This document shows positions 12,863 to 13,956 of a stretch of 13,956 nucleotides of DNA, in pieces. Each line of letters opens with the position of its first letter. Position 1 is the first letter of the stretch. The position numbers and the translations under genes are program-made. The stretch is from an uncultured Rhodocyclaceae bacterium (GTDB lineage: Bacteria > Pseudomonadota > Gammaproteobacteria > Burkholderiales > Rhodocyclaceae): NCBI GenBank assembly GCA_903950295.1, contig CAJBAP010000025.1, positions 1 to 13,956 on the forward strand. The letters are read 5' to 3'. Below the pieces are notes generated by a model. The model saw nothing but the letters and a program-made list of their open reading frames with translations, was not told the origin of the DNA and did no database searches.

Positions 12863-13362
12863 AGACGATATCTGTTCAGGGGAGCGATTTCGATGTCGGC
12901 GCCGAAATTGCTGCGCTGACGGCGGAGGATACGGAAGCCGGGGCGGTGGCCACTTTTGTCGGTTTGGTGCGGGCCGATAAACTGGCAGAGCAAAAAGTCG
13001 ACGGTAGCGGGACGGCATCAGTGGCGGCCATGACGCTCGAACACTACCCCGGCATGACCGAACAGTCTCTGGCAGAGATCGTGGCCACGGCGCGCAGTCG
13101 CTGGGAACTGCGTGCGGTGCGTGTCATTCACCGCATCGGCCGATTGTTACCGGGCGATCGTATCGTTTTCGTGGGCGTGTCTTCCAGCCATCGCGGCGAC
13201 GCCTTCGCGGCCTGCGAATTCATCATGGACTACCTGAAGACACAGGCGCCATTCTGGAAGAAAGAGGAACTGCCTGACGGTCCCGCCGGCGGTCGTTGGG
13301 TAGATGCGCGTGAGGCTGACGACCTCGCCGTCCGGCGTTGGCAGGACAGCGAGGAAGGCTGA
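12859..13362 (+). CDS. moaE: Molybdopterin synthase catalytic subunit, with a 9-residue repeat-encoded insert
   Basis: Large subunit that, with MoaD, builds the dithiolene of molybdopterin. It is 167 residues against 150 in E. coli. Conserved core: GAVATFVGLVR (28-38), MTLEHYPGMTE (58-68), VIHRIGRLLPGD (89-100), and IMDYLKTQAPFWKKE (122-136) with the catalytic lysines Lys127 and Lys134. The stretch between VR and MTLEHYPG is 19 residues here and 10 in E. coli. The extra nine are QKVDGSGTA (45-53), coded by bases 12991-13017, a copy of the dispersed repeat. The insert sits in a surface loop and both lysines are intact, so the enzyme is probably active. It ends 6 bp from the convergent phasin gene. 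Confidence 0.95.
   Translation: MKTISVQGSDFDVGAEIAALTAEDTEAGAVATFVGLVRADKLAEQKVDGSGTASVAAMTLEHYPGMTEQSLAEIVATARSRWELRAVRVIHRIGRLLPGDRIVFVGVSSSHRGDAFAACEFIMDYLKTQAPFWKKEELPDGPAGGRWVDAREADDLAVRRWQDSEEG
12991..13017 (+). repeat. Dispersed 27-nt element, copy 5 (inside moaE)
   Basis: C plus five A, then GTCGACGGTAGCGGGACGGC (12997-13016), three mismatches to the consensus, then A. Read as QKVDGSGTA. It is the most diverged copy, but the frame and the ends match the others, and homology to E. coli MoaE sizes the insert at exactly 27 nt. Confidence 0.8.
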
Positions 13363-13368
13363 AGCTGC

Positions 13369-13896
13369 TTACTTCTTCTTGGTGGTGCTTTTTTGCGCCA
13401 TCTCATTCATGCCGGCAAACGCCGCTGTCGAAGCCTGGGTCATCTGCTGGAACGCACTATTGGCAGTGGCCATCGCCTGTTGCATGACCTCCATCACATT
13501 TGCGTTCTGGCCGCCGGGAAGGCCGGGCAGGGTCTTGAAAAAGCCCTGAAAGGCATCAATCATGTCCTGGCTGCCGGAGGCCAGTTGCTCGGTGAGCATG
13601 CGCGAAAATTCGGTGCGGGCATCGTTGCCAATCTCCGCCACTCTTTGTGCGGTCACCATCATTTTTTGCGCCGTGTCCTGCGCGTACTGACTACGCAACT
13701 GCAAGACCTGCTGCGGGTCTTTGGCAGTCGTCTGGGCACGGGCGTTCTCGACGCCCTGCTGGAACAACTCGCGCGCCAACTCACTCTGCAACGCCATCAC
13801 GCGCTGTGAATTTTCGATGGACATCTGGGCCAGACGCATCGCGGCTTCCATGTTCTTGCGATTCAGTTCGCTGAAATTCTCATTTTTTCCTGCCAT
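13369..13896 (-). CDS. Phasin family protein (polyhydroxyalkanoate granule-associated)
   Basis: 175-residue amphipathic, mostly helical protein of the phasin family that coats PHA granules. Visible: SELNRKNMEAAMRLAQMSIENSQRVMALQSELARE at the N-terminus, repeated Ala/Gln-rich helices with QLRSQYAQDTAQKMM, then a Met/Ala/Gln-rich C-terminal part, a Gly-Pro-rich hinge (GLPGGQN) and a lysine tail KSTTKKK. No cysteine, signal peptide or membrane helix. The start is supported by AAAGGAG (complement of 13903-13909), six bases before the ATG. It is transcribed towards moaE with only 6 bp between stops. Its presence suggests that the host stores PHA (inference). Confidence 0.88.
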   Translation of the reverse strand: MAGKNENFSELNRKNMEAAMRLAQMSIENSQRVMALQSELARELFQQGVENARAQTTAKDPQQVLQLRSQYAQDTAQKMMVTAQRVAEIGNDARTEFSRMLTEQLASGSQDMIDAFQGFFKTLPGLPGGQNANVMEVMQQAMATANSAFQQMTQASTAAFAGMNEMAQKSTTKKK

Positions 13897-13902
13897 GTTC
13901 CA

Positions 13903-13909
13903 CTCCTTT
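13903..13909 (-). promoter_or_regulatory. Phasin ribosome-binding site
   Basis: AAAGGAG on the minus strand, six bases before the phasin ATG at 13896: the strongest ribosome-binding site in the window, as expected for an abundant protein. The promoter itself is not clear in the remaining 47 bases. Confidence 0.75.
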
Positions 13910-13956
13910 ATTAGTAAGTTCGTGCGGATGACCTCTGTGGCAACTCTAGCACGACC

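Noticed and set aside
13270..13300. GACGGTCCCGCCGGCGG in moaE, looked at as a sixth copy of the dispersed repeat.
   Set aside because: It matches only a few bases of the core, has no A-tract, and codes for an ordinary Gly/Pro loop (DGPAGG) expected in MoaE.
1..13956. CRISPR array, tRNA, rRNA, insertion sequence or prophage genes.
   Set aside because: No regularly spaced repeats, no cloverleaf-like segment, and no transposase or integrase reading frame were found; the repeats present are dispersed and irregularly spaced.

Overview
The window looks like a chromosomal segment from a GC-rich betaproteobacterium. NuoM/NuoN of the betaproteobacterial type, a phasin (so probably a polyhydroxyalkanoate maker), MetY, a YoaA/DinG-type helicase and the molybdenum-cofactor genes all fit that, and the style is closest to Rhodocyclales. 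This placement is inferred from protein character, not from a search.

Layout. (1) 1-2648: end of a respiratory complex I operon, with nuoM (5' end outside the window) and complete nuoN. (2) 2708-6295: a tightly coupled envelope cassette of a polyprenyl-phosphate-type GT2 glycosyltransferase, a VTT/TVP38-DedA membrane protein and an LtaS-like phosphoglycerol transferase. (3) 6315-7586 on the minus strand: metY, divergent from (4) a YoaA/DinG-family Fe-S helicase at 7683-9683. (5) 9684-11014: a small accessory islet. It holds a yoeB-like toxin relic with one in-frame TGA and the C-terminal stub of its antitoxin, both on the minus strand, followed by a UPF0175-DUF3368 (PIN-like) pair on the plus strand. 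(6) 11015-13362: an uncharacterised ATP-grasp-like gene overlapping mobB, then moaD and moaE, which overlap each other; moaD and moaE together form molybdopterin synthase. (7) 13369-13896 on the minus strand: a phasin.

The most unusual signal is a short dispersed element: an A-tract followed by the 20-mer GTCGGCGCTGGCGGGACGGC or a close variant. It occurs five times in 14 kb, always on the plus strand. Two copies sit against or over the stop codons of nuoN and the helicase. Three lie inside genes (helicase, ATP-grasp protein, moaE), always in the same reading frame, adding a peptide of the form K-V-(G/D)-x-x-G-T-A. In MoaE the insert can be sized at exactly 27 nt (9 residues) by comparison with the E. 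coli protein. This resembles in principle the gene-invading palindromic elements of Rickettsia, but the sequence is different and I know of no name for it.

Other points for a second look: the TM5 glutamate of NuoM, considered essential for proton pumping, is read as valine here through what would be a single-base change. The UPF0175-DUF3368 cassette is bracketed by a roughly 47-bp imperfect direct repeat whose downstream copy contains the promoter and start codon of the ATP-grasp gene. That gene appears to be transcribed leaderless.
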